Shown piece after piece: positions 16,829 to 25,644 of a DNA stretch of 64,000 nt. The stretch is from Acidimicrobiaceae bacterium (lineage in GTDB: Bacteria; Actinomycetota; Acidimicrobiia; Acidimicrobiales; Poriferisodalaceae). The translations under genes were made by a program, and so were the position numbers. Below the pieces are notes generated by a model. The model had not been told where the DNA came from. It was given only the letters and a program-made list of their open reading frames with translations, and ran no database searches. The stretch spans positions 124,001 through 188,000 of the forward strand of contig JAPOPC010000018.1 of assembly GCA_026713105.1 (NCBI GenBank), in the 5' to 3' direction. The number at the start of each line of letters is the position of its first letter. The stretch's first letter is position 1.

Positions 16829-18136
16829 CTAGCTGCCGTCGGCGATCTCGCGGGATTCGGCGGCGGCGGCGCTGAAGATGCCGATGGACATCAGCGACTG
16901 CTCGGCCGCCCTTCGGGCTTCATAGATCTCGGCTCGGATGCCGTGCAGGCTCGTTGACGTCGGATCGGCCGCGACGGCCAGTTCGATGAGATGGCATGCC
17001 AGCTTGAGATCATCAGCCTCGACCAGTTCTTGAGCACGCTCTGCAAATGCCTCTGTGCCGCCGCCGAGCTGCACTAACTCGCTTGCCAGCTCGCCCTTGG
17101 GGGAGGGCTTGAGATAAGCCGGGTCGAGATCCCACCATCCCCCGTACAAGCGCCAGATGTTGCGAATCACGAACTCGGGCTCGTCATAGACGGGCCGCAT
17201 CCACGGACGCGCCAGCCATTCCGCCGGTAGCGAGACGCTCTGGAGAATGTCGTCCAGCGATGCGCCATCGTTCATGCGGTCGATCGTCTGACTCACCAGC
17301 GACTCCAGCGATTCCGCCAATGTCAGCAGCACCGTCGCGATGCGCCCACGGCCCCGCACCGGCGGTCCGTGCGCCGGGATCAGCAGCTCGGGTTCGAGGG
17401 CGTCCATGTGGCGCAGCGCTCGCGCCCACTCGAGCGGGTAGCGCTGCACTTTCTGGGGGTTGCCGGCATTCGGGAAGACCCACGCGACGAGGTCACCGGG
17501 ACAGATGGCCCGGTGCGAGGGCACCCAAGCCCATGTGTGGTCGTCGGTCTCGCCCTTGTCGTGATGCAGCTCCAAGTCGAGCCCGCCGACCGACAGCGAG
17601 TCGTTCGTGCTGTAGGTGCGGTTCGGCCACAGCGCATCGGACGGCAGAAAGTTGTCGTCATCGAAGGCGATGCCTACCCCGCGCTGCCGAAGCCCCAGGC
17701 CGAACTGGCGCCGGTTGATGATGAGGTTGTAGCCGTTGGTGGCGTTGTAGCGCTCAAAGCGCGGGACCACGTTGTCGTGCCCGACCACCTCGGGCAGAGG
17801 CTGGCGGCGCTCGGCTGCATCAGCCGCCAACGCACCGCTGCCGCCGACATGGTCGACGTGTCCATGGGTGTACAGCAGCGTGTTGATGCGATCGGTGGAC
17901 CAGCCCCGCAGCGAATCAACCACCGCCGTGCCGCTGAACGGCCCGCTGGCGTCGAAGCACACCAGGCCGTCGTCGGTGCCGAAGGTGACCATGTTGCTGA
18001 ACGCCTCGATCACTGCGACGTTGTCGTCGATCTCGCTCAGTGCGTTGTTGACGCGGACGATCTGCTCGTCGGCCACTCCGGTGTCGATGAGTCGGCTCGA
18101 CAGCTCGATGGGATCGACGGTCTTTGGCGGTGCCAC
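16829..18136 (-). CDS. Alkyl-sulfatase-like metallo-beta-lactamase hydrolase
   Basis: This 435-residue protein has a metallo-beta-lactamase fold with THGHVDHVGG (H91, H93, D95, H96). Its later region (RNIWRLYGGWWDLDPAYLKPSPKGELASELV) matches the alkyl-sulfatase dimerisation domain. Family members cleave alkyl sulfate esters. No signal peptide is seen, so a cytoplasmic role is likely. It is the last gene of a leftward cluster after livF, separated by about 90 bp, so its substrate may be what the transporter imports. The start GTG 18136 is tentative. A SCP2-like substrate-binding tail typical of SdsA1 is not evident. Confidence 0.8.
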   Translation of the reverse strand: MAPPKTVDPIELSSRLIDTGVADEQIVRVNNALSEIDDNVAVIEAFSNMVTFGTDDGLVCFDASGPFSGTAVVDSLRGWSTDRINTLLYTHGHVDHVGGSGALAADAAERRQPLPEVVGHDNVVPRFERYNATNGYNLIINRRQFGLGLRQRGVGIAFDDDNFLPSDALWPNRTYSTNDSLSVGGLDLELHHDKGETDDHTWAWVPSHRAICPGDLVAWVFPNAGNPQKVQRYPLEWARALRHMDALEPELLIPAHGPPVRGRGRIATVLLTLAESLESLVSQTIDRMNDGASLDDILQSVSLPAEWLARPWMRPVYDEPEFVIRNIWRLYGGWWDLDPAYLKPSPKGELASELVQLGGGTEAFAERAQELVEADDLKLACHLIELAVAADPTSTSLHGIRAEIYEARRAAEQSLMSIGIFSAAAAESREIADGS

Positions 18137-18224
18137 GACACTCCCTTGTGGTTCGACGGCTTCCGGCTCGGGTGGTGGTCTGTGGTTCGTGGTCGCTGGC
18201 CGTCCGGCTGCGGCCGTCGATAGG

Positions 18225-18977
18225 TCAGTCCTGCAACAGGTATGCCGAGTGCAGCACCTCAGGCTGGTGGATCAGTTCCTCCGCGCTGCCGTCGTAGCGG
18301 ATGCGACCGCCTTCCAGCACATACGCCTTGGTGGCCATCGCCAATGCGACCTGGGCGAACTGCTCGATCAGCAGCACGGCCACACCGCTGTCGGCTACCT
18401 CCGCCAACACCGGAGTAAGCCGCTTCACGACGATGGGTGCCAAACCCAGCGAGAGCTCGTCGACAACGAGCACCTTGGGTCGCGACACGAGCGCCTGGGC
18501 CAGCACCACCATCTGCTGTTCGCCGCCCGACAGCAGCCGTCCGTCGTAGTCCCAGCGGCGCTCCAACTCGGGAAAGAGCGACTGCGCATACTCCACGCCA
18601 TCGGCCGCGCTCTGGGCGTCGAGCGAGTAGGTGGCCACGCGCATGTTGTCGGCCACGGTCAGGTCGGTCAGCAGCCGGCGGCCCTCGGGCACCACCGACA
18701 CGCCGGCGTGGCGGACACGCTCCGGTCGCCAGCCGGTGATGTCGGTGCCGCCGACGGTGACCTGCCCTGAGCGCGTGCGGGCCAAGCCGGCGATGGCGGC
18801 AGCGAGGCTGGACTTGCCGGCCCCGTTCGGCCCTAGCAGTGTGGTGATCTCACCTGGAGGCACCTCAAGGGAGACATCGTGCACCACGGGTCGCCCGCCT
18901 CGATCCACGGTCAGGTCGCTCAGCACCAGGTTCGACATGGCGGCGCCGTCGGTGGGTGTCTCGTCGGACACGGTCAC
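18225..18977 (-). CDS. livF: LivF-type ABC transporter ATP-binding protein
   Basis: This 250-residue ATPase belongs to the hydrophobic-amino-acid uptake (HAAT) transporter family. It has Walker A GPNGAGKSS, signature LSGGEQQMVVLAQAL, and Walker B VLVVDELSLGLAP. The GLAPIVV stretch is typical of LivF. GTG 18977 overlaps the livG stop by four bases. An ATG at 18938 (MSNLVLSDL) is a possible shorter start. It acts at the inner face of the membrane with LivG, driving the LivH/LivM permease. The actual substrate is unknown; LivF paralogs also serve amides, urea and aromatic acids. Confidence 0.93.
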   Translation of the reverse strand: MTVSDETPTDGAAMSNLVLSDLTVDRGGRPVVHDVSLEVPPGEITTLLGPNGAGKSSLAAAIAGLARTRSGQVTVGGTDITGWRPERVRHAGVSVVPEGRRLLTDLTVADNMRVATYSLDAQSAADGVEYAQSLFPELERRWDYDGRLLSGGEQQMVVLAQALVSRPKVLVVDELSLGLAPIVVKRLTPVLAEVADSGVAVLLIEQFAQVALAMATKAYVLEGGRIRYDGSAEELIHQPEVLHSAYLLQD

Positions 18978-19690
18978 GCCTCCTCGTCGCCGACGTAGGC
19001 AGCGAGCACACGCTCATCGTGCAGGACATCGGCAGTCGGGCCGGCAGCCACGAGACGCCCGAAGTCGAGCACCGCTGTCCACTCGCAGCACGCCTGTACC
19101 AGCGACATGTCGTGATCCACCAAGATCGCCGTCGCGCCCGTGCGCTCAGGCACCGAGCGGATGATCTCTGCCAGGTGCTCGGTTTCCTCTTCGGGCAGCC
19201 CGGCGGCGGGCTCGTCGAAGAGCACAATCCGTGGTGCGCCCACGATGGCCCGCGCGACTTCGATGAAGCGGCGGTCGCGCTGAGACAGTGTGCGGACCAC
19301 CTTGTCGCGGACGTCGGTCAGCCCCACAAATGCCAGCACGTCGTCGACTGCGTCTTGGGTATCGGAACGAGAGCCCTTGGCGGCGTGCTCGTGCACGGTG
19401 AGCACGTTTTCGTACACGGTCAGGCTCTCGATGGCCTGCACCGTCTGGAAGGTGCGACGTACGCCCCAGCGAGCCCGCGCGTAGTCGGGCATGTCCAACA
19501 GGTCGATGTCGTCGATGACGACCCGGCCCGATACCGGTGTCACGAAGCCCGACATCACGTTGAACAGCGTCGTCTTGCCGGCGCCGTTCGGGCCGATCAG
19601 CCCACAGGTGCCGCCCGGGAACGTGAGTGTCACCTGATCCAGCGAGCGGACACCGCCGAACTGCACGCTGAGGTCGGTGATCTCGATCAC
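18974..19690 (-). CDS. livG: LivG-type ABC transporter ATP-binding protein
   Basis: This 238-residue ATPase partners LivF. It shows Walker A GPNGAGKTTLFNVMSG, a degenerate signature region (TLSQRDRRFIEVARAI) in place of LSGGQ, and Walker B RIVLFDEPAAGLPEEE, as in the LivG subfamily. The start ATG 19690 overlaps the livM stop by four bases, so the operon is translationally coupled. The atypical signature motif is unusual: SQRDRR where most LivG have YGxQRxLE. It may still be functional because the partner supplies a canonical motif. Confidence 0.92.
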   Translation of the reverse strand: MIEITDLSVQFGGVRSLDQVTLTFPGGTCGLIGPNGAGKTTLFNVMSGFVTPVSGRVVIDDIDLLDMPDYARARWGVRRTFQTVQAIESLTVYENVLTVHEHAAKGSRSDTQDAVDDVLAFVGLTDVRDKVVRTLSQRDRRFIEVARAIVGAPRIVLFDEPAAGLPEEETEHLAEIIRSVPERTGATAILVDHDMSLVQACCEWTAVLDFGRLVAAGPTADVLHDERVLAAYVGDEEA

Positions 19691-20682
19691 TCGAGCAGAC
19701 CCTTCTTCTCCATGGCCTTGGTCGTCTGGATCAGGTTGATCATGAGGCCGATCCCGAAGATGGTCAGCGCGAAGTCATTCCAGAAGTTGTGACCGATGAC
19801 GTTCTGGGTCAGGAACGGCAGCATGATCGTGGCGAAGAAGGCGGCCAGCACCGCACCCCACAGCGAAGTGATGCCGCCCATGAGCACCACTGCAATCAAG
19901 AACAACGCAGCTTGCCGGTCGAACTGGGCAATGCTCGAGTTCGACTGCACATGGGCGCCGTACAAGCCGCCGGCCACGCCTGCCATGAAGGCGGCCAGGC
20001 CGAACGCCAGCAGCTTGTAGCGCGTGATGTTGATGCCCGAGGCCAGCGCCGAAGGCTCGCTTTGGCTCACCGACGCCCACGCCCGCCCGGGCTTGGAGGC
20101 CAGGAACGCCACGGCAATCATGAACATGACGAACGCAACGATCACTGCGTACCGGAAGAAGGCGACATCACCGTCAGCGACGAATGGTCGCGGCATCGGT
20201 TCACGATCACCGATCGCGAACGCGACTCCTCGAAAACCCGGACCGCCGGTGGGGAGCTTGATGCGGTTCAGGGCGATCTCGATGCCGACGGCCAGCAGCA
20301 GTGTGACCAGAGCCAGGTAGAGCCCGCTGACCCGAAGCGCGGGCAAGCCGATGAGCAACCCGAAGATGGCAGCCACCAGTCCGCCGGCGATCAAGAGCAG
20401 GGGGAACACCCCGGGGTAGGGGACGTCGGTGAGGTAGGCCAATCGGATCGTCACCCAGGCGCCGATGCCGTAGGGGGCAACCTGGCCCAGCGACACCAAG
20501 CCCACCCGGCCGTACAGCATCCCGACGCTGGCAGCCACGATGGCGTAGATCGCCATCTGGGTGAAGTTGAAGATCCACGTTGCGTCGAGGACCGACGGCA
20601 TGACGAACATGGCAAACAGGAACAGCGCGCCTACGAGGGTCGGTTGGAACGCTCGATGCGACAGCACCTGACCGACCCTCAC
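19687..20682 (-). CDS. livM: LivM-type ABC transporter permease
   Basis: This integral membrane permease of 331 residues has about eight to ten hydrophobic segments, including TLVGALFLFAMFVM, MAIYAIVAASVGMLYG and the conserved GRVGLVSLGQVAPYGIGAW typical of LivM. GTG 20682 overlaps the livH TGA by three bases. The longer open frame reaching 20979 is only a shadow of livH. It forms the transmembrane pore with LivH. Residues near NRIKLPTGGPGF correspond to the usual LivM loop after the fifth helix. No defects are seen. Confidence 0.92.
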   Translation of the reverse strand: MRVGQVLSHRAFQPTLVGALFLFAMFVMPSVLDATWIFNFTQMAIYAIVAASVGMLYGRVGLVSLGQVAPYGIGAWVTIRLAYLTDVPYPGVFPLLLIAGGLVAAIFGLLIGLPALRVSGLYLALVTLLLAVGIEIALNRIKLPTGGPGFRGVAFAIGDREPMPRPFVADGDVAFFRYAVIVAFVMFMIAVAFLASKPGRAWASVSQSEPSALASGINITRYKLLAFGLAAFMAGVAGGLYGAHVQSNSSIAQFDRQAALFLIAVVLMGGITSLWGAVLAAFFATIMLPFLTQNVIGHNFWNDFALTIFGIGLMINLIQTTKAMEKKGLLE

Positions 20683-21605
20683 GACATCTCCCTGCCTGCG
20701 AGCACCACAGTGCGCTTCCGCGAGATCCACAGGATCGCGACGACGGCGATCACCATGGGGGTCATCTTGCGAATCTGGGACAGGAAGCTCAAGTTGCCGC
20801 TGAACGGCGTCAGCATCGATTCCACGACGCCGATCAGAAGGCTCGCCCCCAACGTGATCCACAGCGACCTGAACTGGCCCACGATGGCCCCCGCAAGCGC
20901 CGGAATGACAAACCAGGTGAGGGTGACCTGATCCATGCTCTTGAAGAGCGCCGGCAGCAGCAGGAAGACGCAGCCGCACAGCAAACCGGCACCGAACCAG
21001 GCAATCGCCTCGACGCGCCGGACCGGGACGCCCAGCAGCGCCGCGGTCTCACGATTGTTTGCGATCGCCCGCATGGCGGTGCCGGTCTTCGTGCGCCGCA
21101 GGAAGATCCCCACTCCGATTACCACGGCGAATGCAAACGCCAGCGCCAGGACTTGTGTCGTCGAAACGACGGTATTGCCGATGCTGAACCTCGCGGTGGG
21201 GAAGTGCATTCCACGAGGCTTGGAGGTGTCCCAGCGCTCTTTCATGATGCCCATCAGAAAGAGCGCCAATGCCACGGTTCCCAGCGTCTTCACCAGGGAA
21301 TCGCGCTTGTCCAGTATTGGTGCGAAGACTCGCCCGTAGATCAGGAACATGACCGCGCACAGAGCGACCAGCGCCGGGAACAGCAGAATGCCGAATCCCG
21401 ATACTTGCGGCTCGGGAACGATGAGCGATCCGCCCATGAACGACCACACGAGGTGGACGCCCATGGTTCCGACGGCACCGAAGGCCAGGTTCACCACACC
21501 TGTGGTGCGGTAGAGGACGACGATGCTCGTCCCCGTCACCGCATACATCGCCCCGAACGCCAGCCCTTGGATGAAGAAGGGCAGCAGTATCGAGCTATCG
21601 GGCAT
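20679..21605 (-). CDS. livH: LivH-type ABC transporter permease
   Basis: This 308-residue membrane permease has multiple hydrophobic helices and the LivH pattern LLPFFIQGLAFGAMYAVTGTSIVVLYRTTGVVNLAFGAVGTMG at its N-terminus (conserved in the family as G-x-x-Y-A-L near the first helix). RAIANNRETAALLGVPVRRVEAIAWFGAG in the middle is the cytoplasmic coupling loop that contacts the ATPases. It lies 45 bp after the binding-protein gene and overlaps livM, so the five transporter genes form one leftward operon. Confidence 0.92.
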   Translation of the reverse strand: MPDSSILLPFFIQGLAFGAMYAVTGTSIVVLYRTTGVVNLAFGAVGTMGVHLVWSFMGGSLIVPEPQVSGFGILLFPALVALCAVMFLIYGRVFAPILDKRDSLVKTLGTVALALFLMGIMKERWDTSKPRGMHFPTARFSIGNTVVSTTQVLALAFAFAVVIGVGIFLRRTKTGTAMRAIANNRETAALLGVPVRRVEAIAWFGAGLLCGCVFLLLPALFKSMDQVTLTWFVIPALAGAIVGQFRSLWITLGASLLIGVVESMLTPFSGNLSFLSQIRKMTPMVIAVVAILWISRKRTVVLAGREMS

Positions 21606-21650
21606 CCGACGCGATGTGTGCGGTGACTCGAGGTGTGCTGGCTACCGGGC

Positions 21651-23081
21651 TCAGCCTTGCGAGCCCAGACCGCCCTTCCAGTTGTTGGGCTCGTCCGCCG
21701 TCAGACCGCCGCCGGCCTCGGCCTCGCGCACGGCCACCAGGATGGGGTCGATCGCGGCAATCTCGAAGCAGCCGCTGTCGTCGCGCATGGCACCCACGCC
21801 GTCGGGCACCACGTTGTAGTCCCAGTTGTTCGACACGTTGCCCAATTCCAGACCGCCGAAGTACCACGGCTTGCACAGGTGGTCGGTCTGGAAGTTCTTG
21901 ATGTCGCCGATCGCCGCGTTCACTGCAGCCCGATCATCGAGATCGGCCGGGTCCATGCCCAACAGGGCGTGCACCAGGATGCGGCCGGCCACCCAGCCCA
22001 TCTGCTGGAAGCTGCCCAGCGTCGGGTCTTCGTGGAAGTCGGCGGTCACCTGCCGGTAGAGCTCCACGTCGGGCCGGGGATCGTCCAGCAGGCTGAACTC
22101 GGCGTTGACGTTGACCTTGCCTTCCCAGGCCGCGCCGAGCGTGGCGGCGACAGCACTGTCATTCAGCGGTGTTGACGCACCCCAGATGACCCGGTCGATC
22201 AGTCCCTGCTCTTCCGCGGCCTTGAGAATCTTGAGGCCCTCGGGCGGCGTGTAGTTGAGCAGCACGCCTCCGCCATCGCCGGCCCGGTTCACGAGGTCGA
22301 GTGCGACAGAGGTCGGATCCGAGATCGGCAGGTCTGTCAGGACGTTCTCCCACTCAAGCCCGGATTGCTCGACGAACGCGCCGGCCAGCGACTGCGCATA
22401 TTCCGCAGCGGGCGAGACGCCGGTGACCGTCACGACCTTGTTGGCGGCACCTTTCGCGACGACTGCCTGGGCTGCGCCGAGCAACGAGTAGGCCGGACCC
22501 ATGTTGGTTGCCGAAATGTTGGGCGAACTGAAGCACTCACCCGCAACGCCCGCAACGATCACGTTCAGGCCCTGCTCCTCGTAGTAGCCGGCGTTGACCG
22601 CGCAGTCCAAGATCGAGAAGCCGCCGGCGAGTACCACGACGCCATCGGTTTCAATCAGCTTGCGTGCTGCCGCTGCGGCGTCCTCGGGGGTGGCGTTGTC
22701 GTTCTCCCAGACCATCTCCAAGGGGCGGCCGTGAATGCCGCCGTTTGCGTTCACGCAGCGGAAGTACGCCTCCATCATGAGCGGGCCGGTGGAGAAGTCG
22801 ATGCCAGGCACCGAGGTCGTCACGTTGCCGATGACAATCGGCTCGCCCGTCGCCTCTTCGCCATTTCCGAGGCCGCAGAAATCGCCGGCCTGGTCCATGG
22901 CCATGTGCTCGTCAGCCATGTCATCAGACATGTCGTCGTCGGCCATGTCGTCATCAGGCGCCGGTGCCGCGGTGGTGGCGGCCGGTGCCGCTGTGCTTGC
23001 CGTGTCGTCGTCATCATCGCTGCCGCAGGCTGCGGCGACGAGCACGAACACGAATGCGATTGCTGTCAATTTGCGAAGCAT
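21651..23081 (-). CDS. Extracellular substrate-binding lipoprotein of the Liv-type transporter
   Basis: This 476-residue protein has a lipoprotein signal: MLRKLTAIAFVFVLVAAAC with the lipidated cysteine C19. A low-complexity Asp/Ala/Met linker follows (about 20-75), then a periplasmic-binding fold of the LivJ/Leu-Ile-Val type (IVIGNVTTSVPGIDFSTGP). It captures the solute outside the membrane and feeds LivH/LivM. ATG 23081 has GAGGGGGGAAG upstream; the frame extends further but without protein-like sequence. It is the first gene of the operon. The long acidic linker is longer than usual. Confidence 0.9.
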   Translation of the reverse strand: MLRKLTAIAFVFVLVAAACGSDDDDDTASTAAPAATTAAPAPDDDMADDDMSDDMADEHMAMDQAGDFCGLGNGEEATGEPIVIGNVTTSVPGIDFSTGPLMMEAYFRCVNANGGIHGRPLEMVWENDNATPEDAAAAARKLIETDGVVVLAGGFSILDCAVNAGYYEEQGLNVIVAGVAGECFSSPNISATNMGPAYSLLGAAQAVVAKGAANKVVTVTGVSPAAEYAQSLAGAFVEQSGLEWENVLTDLPISDPTSVALDLVNRAGDGGGVLLNYTPPEGLKILKAAEEQGLIDRVIWGASTPLNDSAVAATLGAAWEGKVNVNAEFSLLDDPRPDVELYRQVTADFHEDPTLGSFQQMGWVAGRILVHALLGMDPADLDDRAAVNAAIGDIKNFQTDHLCKPWYFGGLELGNVSNNWDYNVVPDGVGAMRDDSGCFEIAAIDPILVAVREAEAGGGLTADEPNNWKGGLGSQG

Positions 23082-23314
23082 GAGCTTCCCCCCCTCGGTG
23101 CGACCGGGCAGGTTGCCCGGCCGGGAACCCAGCCCTCCCGAGCCTGTGCCCCCTGTGGGCGAGATCGGGGACCTCGCTTCGGGCGAGCATAATCCGGTTC
23201 CCAGAACTGAGCGCACTCAAATTCAGCGCACTCGATTGGTTACATTGCTGCAAGCGCGAGGCGCTTGACGCGCCGTGCACAATCAGTCCTGACGGGCAAA
23301 GAAATGGGGAATTT
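23082..23314. promoter_or_regulatory. Divergent promoter region between transporter operon and RraA-like gene
   Basis: This is 233 bp between the leftward transporter operon and the rightward RraA-like gene. The GGGGGGAAG at 23086-23094 (read leftward) is the binding-protein ribosome-binding site. The stretch 23190-23260 is less GC-rich and contains the direct pair actgagcgcactcaa / attcagcgcactcga, which could be an operator. No firm -10/-35 was assigned. Confidence 0.4.
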
Positions 23315-24040
23315 ATGGCCGACGCAGAACACCGCCCAGTGGTGCTCACCGACGACATGCGAATGAAATTCAACGCGGTGTCGACGGCGACGCTTGCAGG
23401 TCAGATGCAGCGGCGAGGCATGCAGAACAGCTTTCTCAACGGCTTGCGGCCGCTGAATGAGGGTCAGCGAATGCTCGGCTATGCCCACACGCTCCGTTTC
23501 GTTCCGAAGCGGGAAGATTTCGAGCGACGCCTGCAGGGCCCCAACGCTCAGCGTCGAGCTGTGGAGTCGGTCGAGCCTGAAGAAGTGCTGATCGTGGAAG
23601 CCCGCGGCGAGCCGCACGCCGGCACCATCGGCGACATCTTCACCATGCGCATCAAGCACCTCGGCGCTTCTGGCTTCATTACCGACGGTGCGTTGCGCGA
23701 CACGCCCGCCGTGGCCGATGTGGGCCTGCCCGTGTACCACCAGTCGTCCCACGCCGCGACGCTGGGACGCCTGCACACGCCGCTCGATCACCAAGTTCCG
23801 ATTGCCTGTGCCGGAGTCACCGTGCTTCCCGGCGACATCATTGTCGGCGACGGCGAAGGTGCCGTAGTGATCCCGGCGCTGCTCGCCGAAGAGGTAGCGA
23901 ACGACTCCTACGCCCAAGAGATCGAAGAGGAATGGGCGATCGAGCGAGTCGCCGCGGGCGATAGCTCAATCGGCACGTTCCCGATCGCCAAGGATCGGCG
24001 TCCCGAGTTCGAGGAATGGCTCGCCAAGCGCCAGGGCTGA
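23315..24040 (+). CDS. RraA / HMG-aldolase family protein
   Basis: This 241-residue protein has the RraA-like fold used by 4-hydroxy-4-methyl-2-oxoglutarate and oxaloacetate-decarboxylating aldolases. The metal and substrate signature is present: AGTIGDIFTMRIKHLGASGFITDGALRD with R128-D129, and GDGEGAVVIP near the C-terminus. True RraA proteins (RNase E regulators) lack the aldolase residues, so a metabolic role is favoured. ATG 23315 follows GGGGAATTT. It is divergent from the transporter operon and converges with the GlcG-like gene. A role in dicarboxylate or aromatic side-product breakdown fits the neighbours. Confidence 0.82.
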   Translation: MADAEHRPVVLTDDMRMKFNAVSTATLAGQMQRRGMQNSFLNGLRPLNEGQRMLGYAHTLRFVPKREDFERRLQGPNAQRRAVESVEPEEVLIVEARGEPHAGTIGDIFTMRIKHLGASGFITDGALRDTPAVADVGLPVYHQSSHAATLGRLHTPLDHQVPIACAGVTVLPGDIIVGDGEGAVVIPALLAEEVANDSYAQEIEEEWAIERVAAGDSSIGTFPIAKDRRPEFEEWLAKRQG

Positions 24041-24056
24041 GCGCGATCAGATCCAG

Positions 24057-24491
24057 CTAGCCGGCCAACGCGTCGGCGCCCACTTGGGCAACCTCGGTGT
24101 CCTCGTCGGCCGAACCGCCCGAGGCACCAATGGCACCCACCAACGTGCCGTCAACGAAGATCCCCACGCCGCCGCCGAACACGATGAGCCGCGGCGTGTG
24201 AGTGATGCCGTGCACCAGCGCCGGCTCATCCTTGATGAGATTCCACCAGTTGCCGCTGGGCATGCCGCCGAAACCGGCCACCGTGTACGCCTTGTTGAGT
24301 GCGATACCGGCCGACAGCCGAGGCGCGCCGTCCATGCGGGCGGTCGCGACAGGTTCGCCTGAGGTGTCGGTTACGGCAATGCAGAACTTCAGACCCATCT
24401 CATCCGCCTTCGCCAGTGCAGCGTCGAGCGCCTTGCGGGCTCCGGCGAGCGTGATCGAGCGTCCAGCCGCAGTGTCGGTGTCGTCAGCCAT
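24057..24491 (-). CDS. GlcG/HbpS family heme-binding-like protein
   Basis: This 144-residue protein of the GlcG/HbpS (DUF336) family shows LAGARKALDAALAKADEMGLKFCIAVTDTSGEPVATARMDGA near the start and GIFVDGTLVGAIGASGGSADEDTEVAQVGADAL at the end, both classic. Family members bind heme or are encoded in catabolic operons with unknown roles. ATG 24491 is the start by homology; the longer frame to 24629 is non-coding. It converges with the RraA-like gene (16 bp gap) and is divergent from the LLM oxidoreductase. Confidence 0.85.
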   Translation of the reverse strand: MADDTDTAAGRSITLAGARKALDAALAKADEMGLKFCIAVTDTSGEPVATARMDGAPRLSAGIALNKAYTVAGFGGMPSGNWWNLIKDEPALVHGITHTPRLIVFGGGVGIFVDGTLVGAIGASGGSADEDTEVAQVGADALAG

Positions 24492-24555
24492 GTCGTTCTC
24501 CGGCTCGGGATGGTGATTCGGGCCGAGACTACGCTCCGGCCGAGGGGAGCACGCC

Positions 24556-25506
24556 ATGGACGTCGGCATCATCATCGGGGAGGCGACGCCGCTGGGATGG
24601 GAACGGTGGCGCCATATCTGCCGGCTCATCGAGCGACTGGAGTTCCACTCGCTGTTCCGTTCCGACCATTACTTCAACGGCAAACAGAAGGACGCCATCG
24701 ACGTCTATCTGTCGTTCGTGATGGCCGCCGAGGAGACTGAACGGATTCGCTTCGGCCCGCTCGTCACCCCTGTCACATTCCGCGAGCCGGTGAACGTCGG
24801 CCGTATGGCGCAGCAGCTCGACGCTCTCGCAGACGGCCGATTTGTCATGGGGCTCGGCGCAGGCTGGTACCCCGACGAGCACGAGATCTACGGGGTGAAC
24901 TTCCCCGCTGGTCCCGAGCGTTACGACCGCCTTGAAGAGGCCATCGCGCTGATGAAGGAGCTGTGGTACTCCGAATCGGGCACGTTCGACGGCAGCTACT
25001 ACCGGATTCAGGGCACCAACTCCAAGCCCCACCCGCCCGTGGGGCGCCCGCCCATCCTCATCGGCGGCACAGGCCCGCGGCGCACGCTGCGCATCGCCGC
25101 CGAGCATGCCTACGAGTGGAATGCCACCCCGCTCGACGTCGAAGACTTCCGGGCCGCCAATGAGGCGCTGGCCAGGCATTGCGAGGACTTCGGCCGTGAT
25201 CCCGCAAACATCCGCAAATCCATGCTCATCTTCGCCACGATCGGCCCCGACGAGCACCAGGAGGCAGTGGTACTGCAACGCTTCTTGGACATGATGGCCC
25301 CCGAGGGCTCAGGCATCAGCCTGGAGGACGCCATCGCAGCGGGCCACGGCCCCTGGCGGGGCTCGGTCTCCCAGCTCGTCGACCACTGCGGGCAGCTGCG
25401 AGACCTCGGTCTCGACGAGGTGGTATTCGAGCATTTCTGCCACGAGGACGACACGGTCCCCGAGTGGATCGCAGCCGAAGTCAAGCCGCTGATCGAGGCA
25501 CTCTGA
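24556..25506 (+). CDS. LLM-class flavin/F420-dependent oxidoreductase
   Basis: This 316-residue TIM-barrel protein is of the luciferase-like family, in a subgroup that usually uses coenzyme F420 in actinobacteria. It has FHSLFRSDHYF near residue 32, GPLVTPVTFREPVNVGRMAQQLDALADGRFVMGLGAGWYPDEHEIYG in the middle, and HPPVGRPPILIGGTGPRRTLRIAAEHA later, all typical. ATG 24556 lies in the divergent gap with the GlcG-like gene. The substrate is unknown. Clustering with oxygenase genes suggests a redox step in degradation of an aromatic or xenobiotic compound. Confidence 0.88.
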   Translation: MDVGIIIGEATPLGWERWRHICRLIERLEFHSLFRSDHYFNGKQKDAIDVYLSFVMAAEETERIRFGPLVTPVTFREPVNVGRMAQQLDALADGRFVMGLGAGWYPDEHEIYGVNFPAGPERYDRLEEAIALMKELWYSESGTFDGSYYRIQGTNSKPHPPVGRPPILIGGTGPRRTLRIAAEHAYEWNATPLDVEDFRAANEALARHCEDFGRDPANIRKSMLIFATIGPDEHQEAVVLQRFLDMMAPEGSGISLEDAIAAGHGPWRGSVSQLVDHCGQLRDLGLDEVVFEHFCHEDDTVPEWIAAEVKPLIEAL

Positions 25507-25644
25507 GCTGCGCCGCACCATTCTCTGAGCGCAGTCAGATTTCTCGTTGCCGCGCCGATTGTGACTATGCTCCGCATCAGTACGCGGCAACCCATTGCAG
25601 GCAGTGGTTGCAACGCACTTCATCACACATCACGGGGGTAGCTC

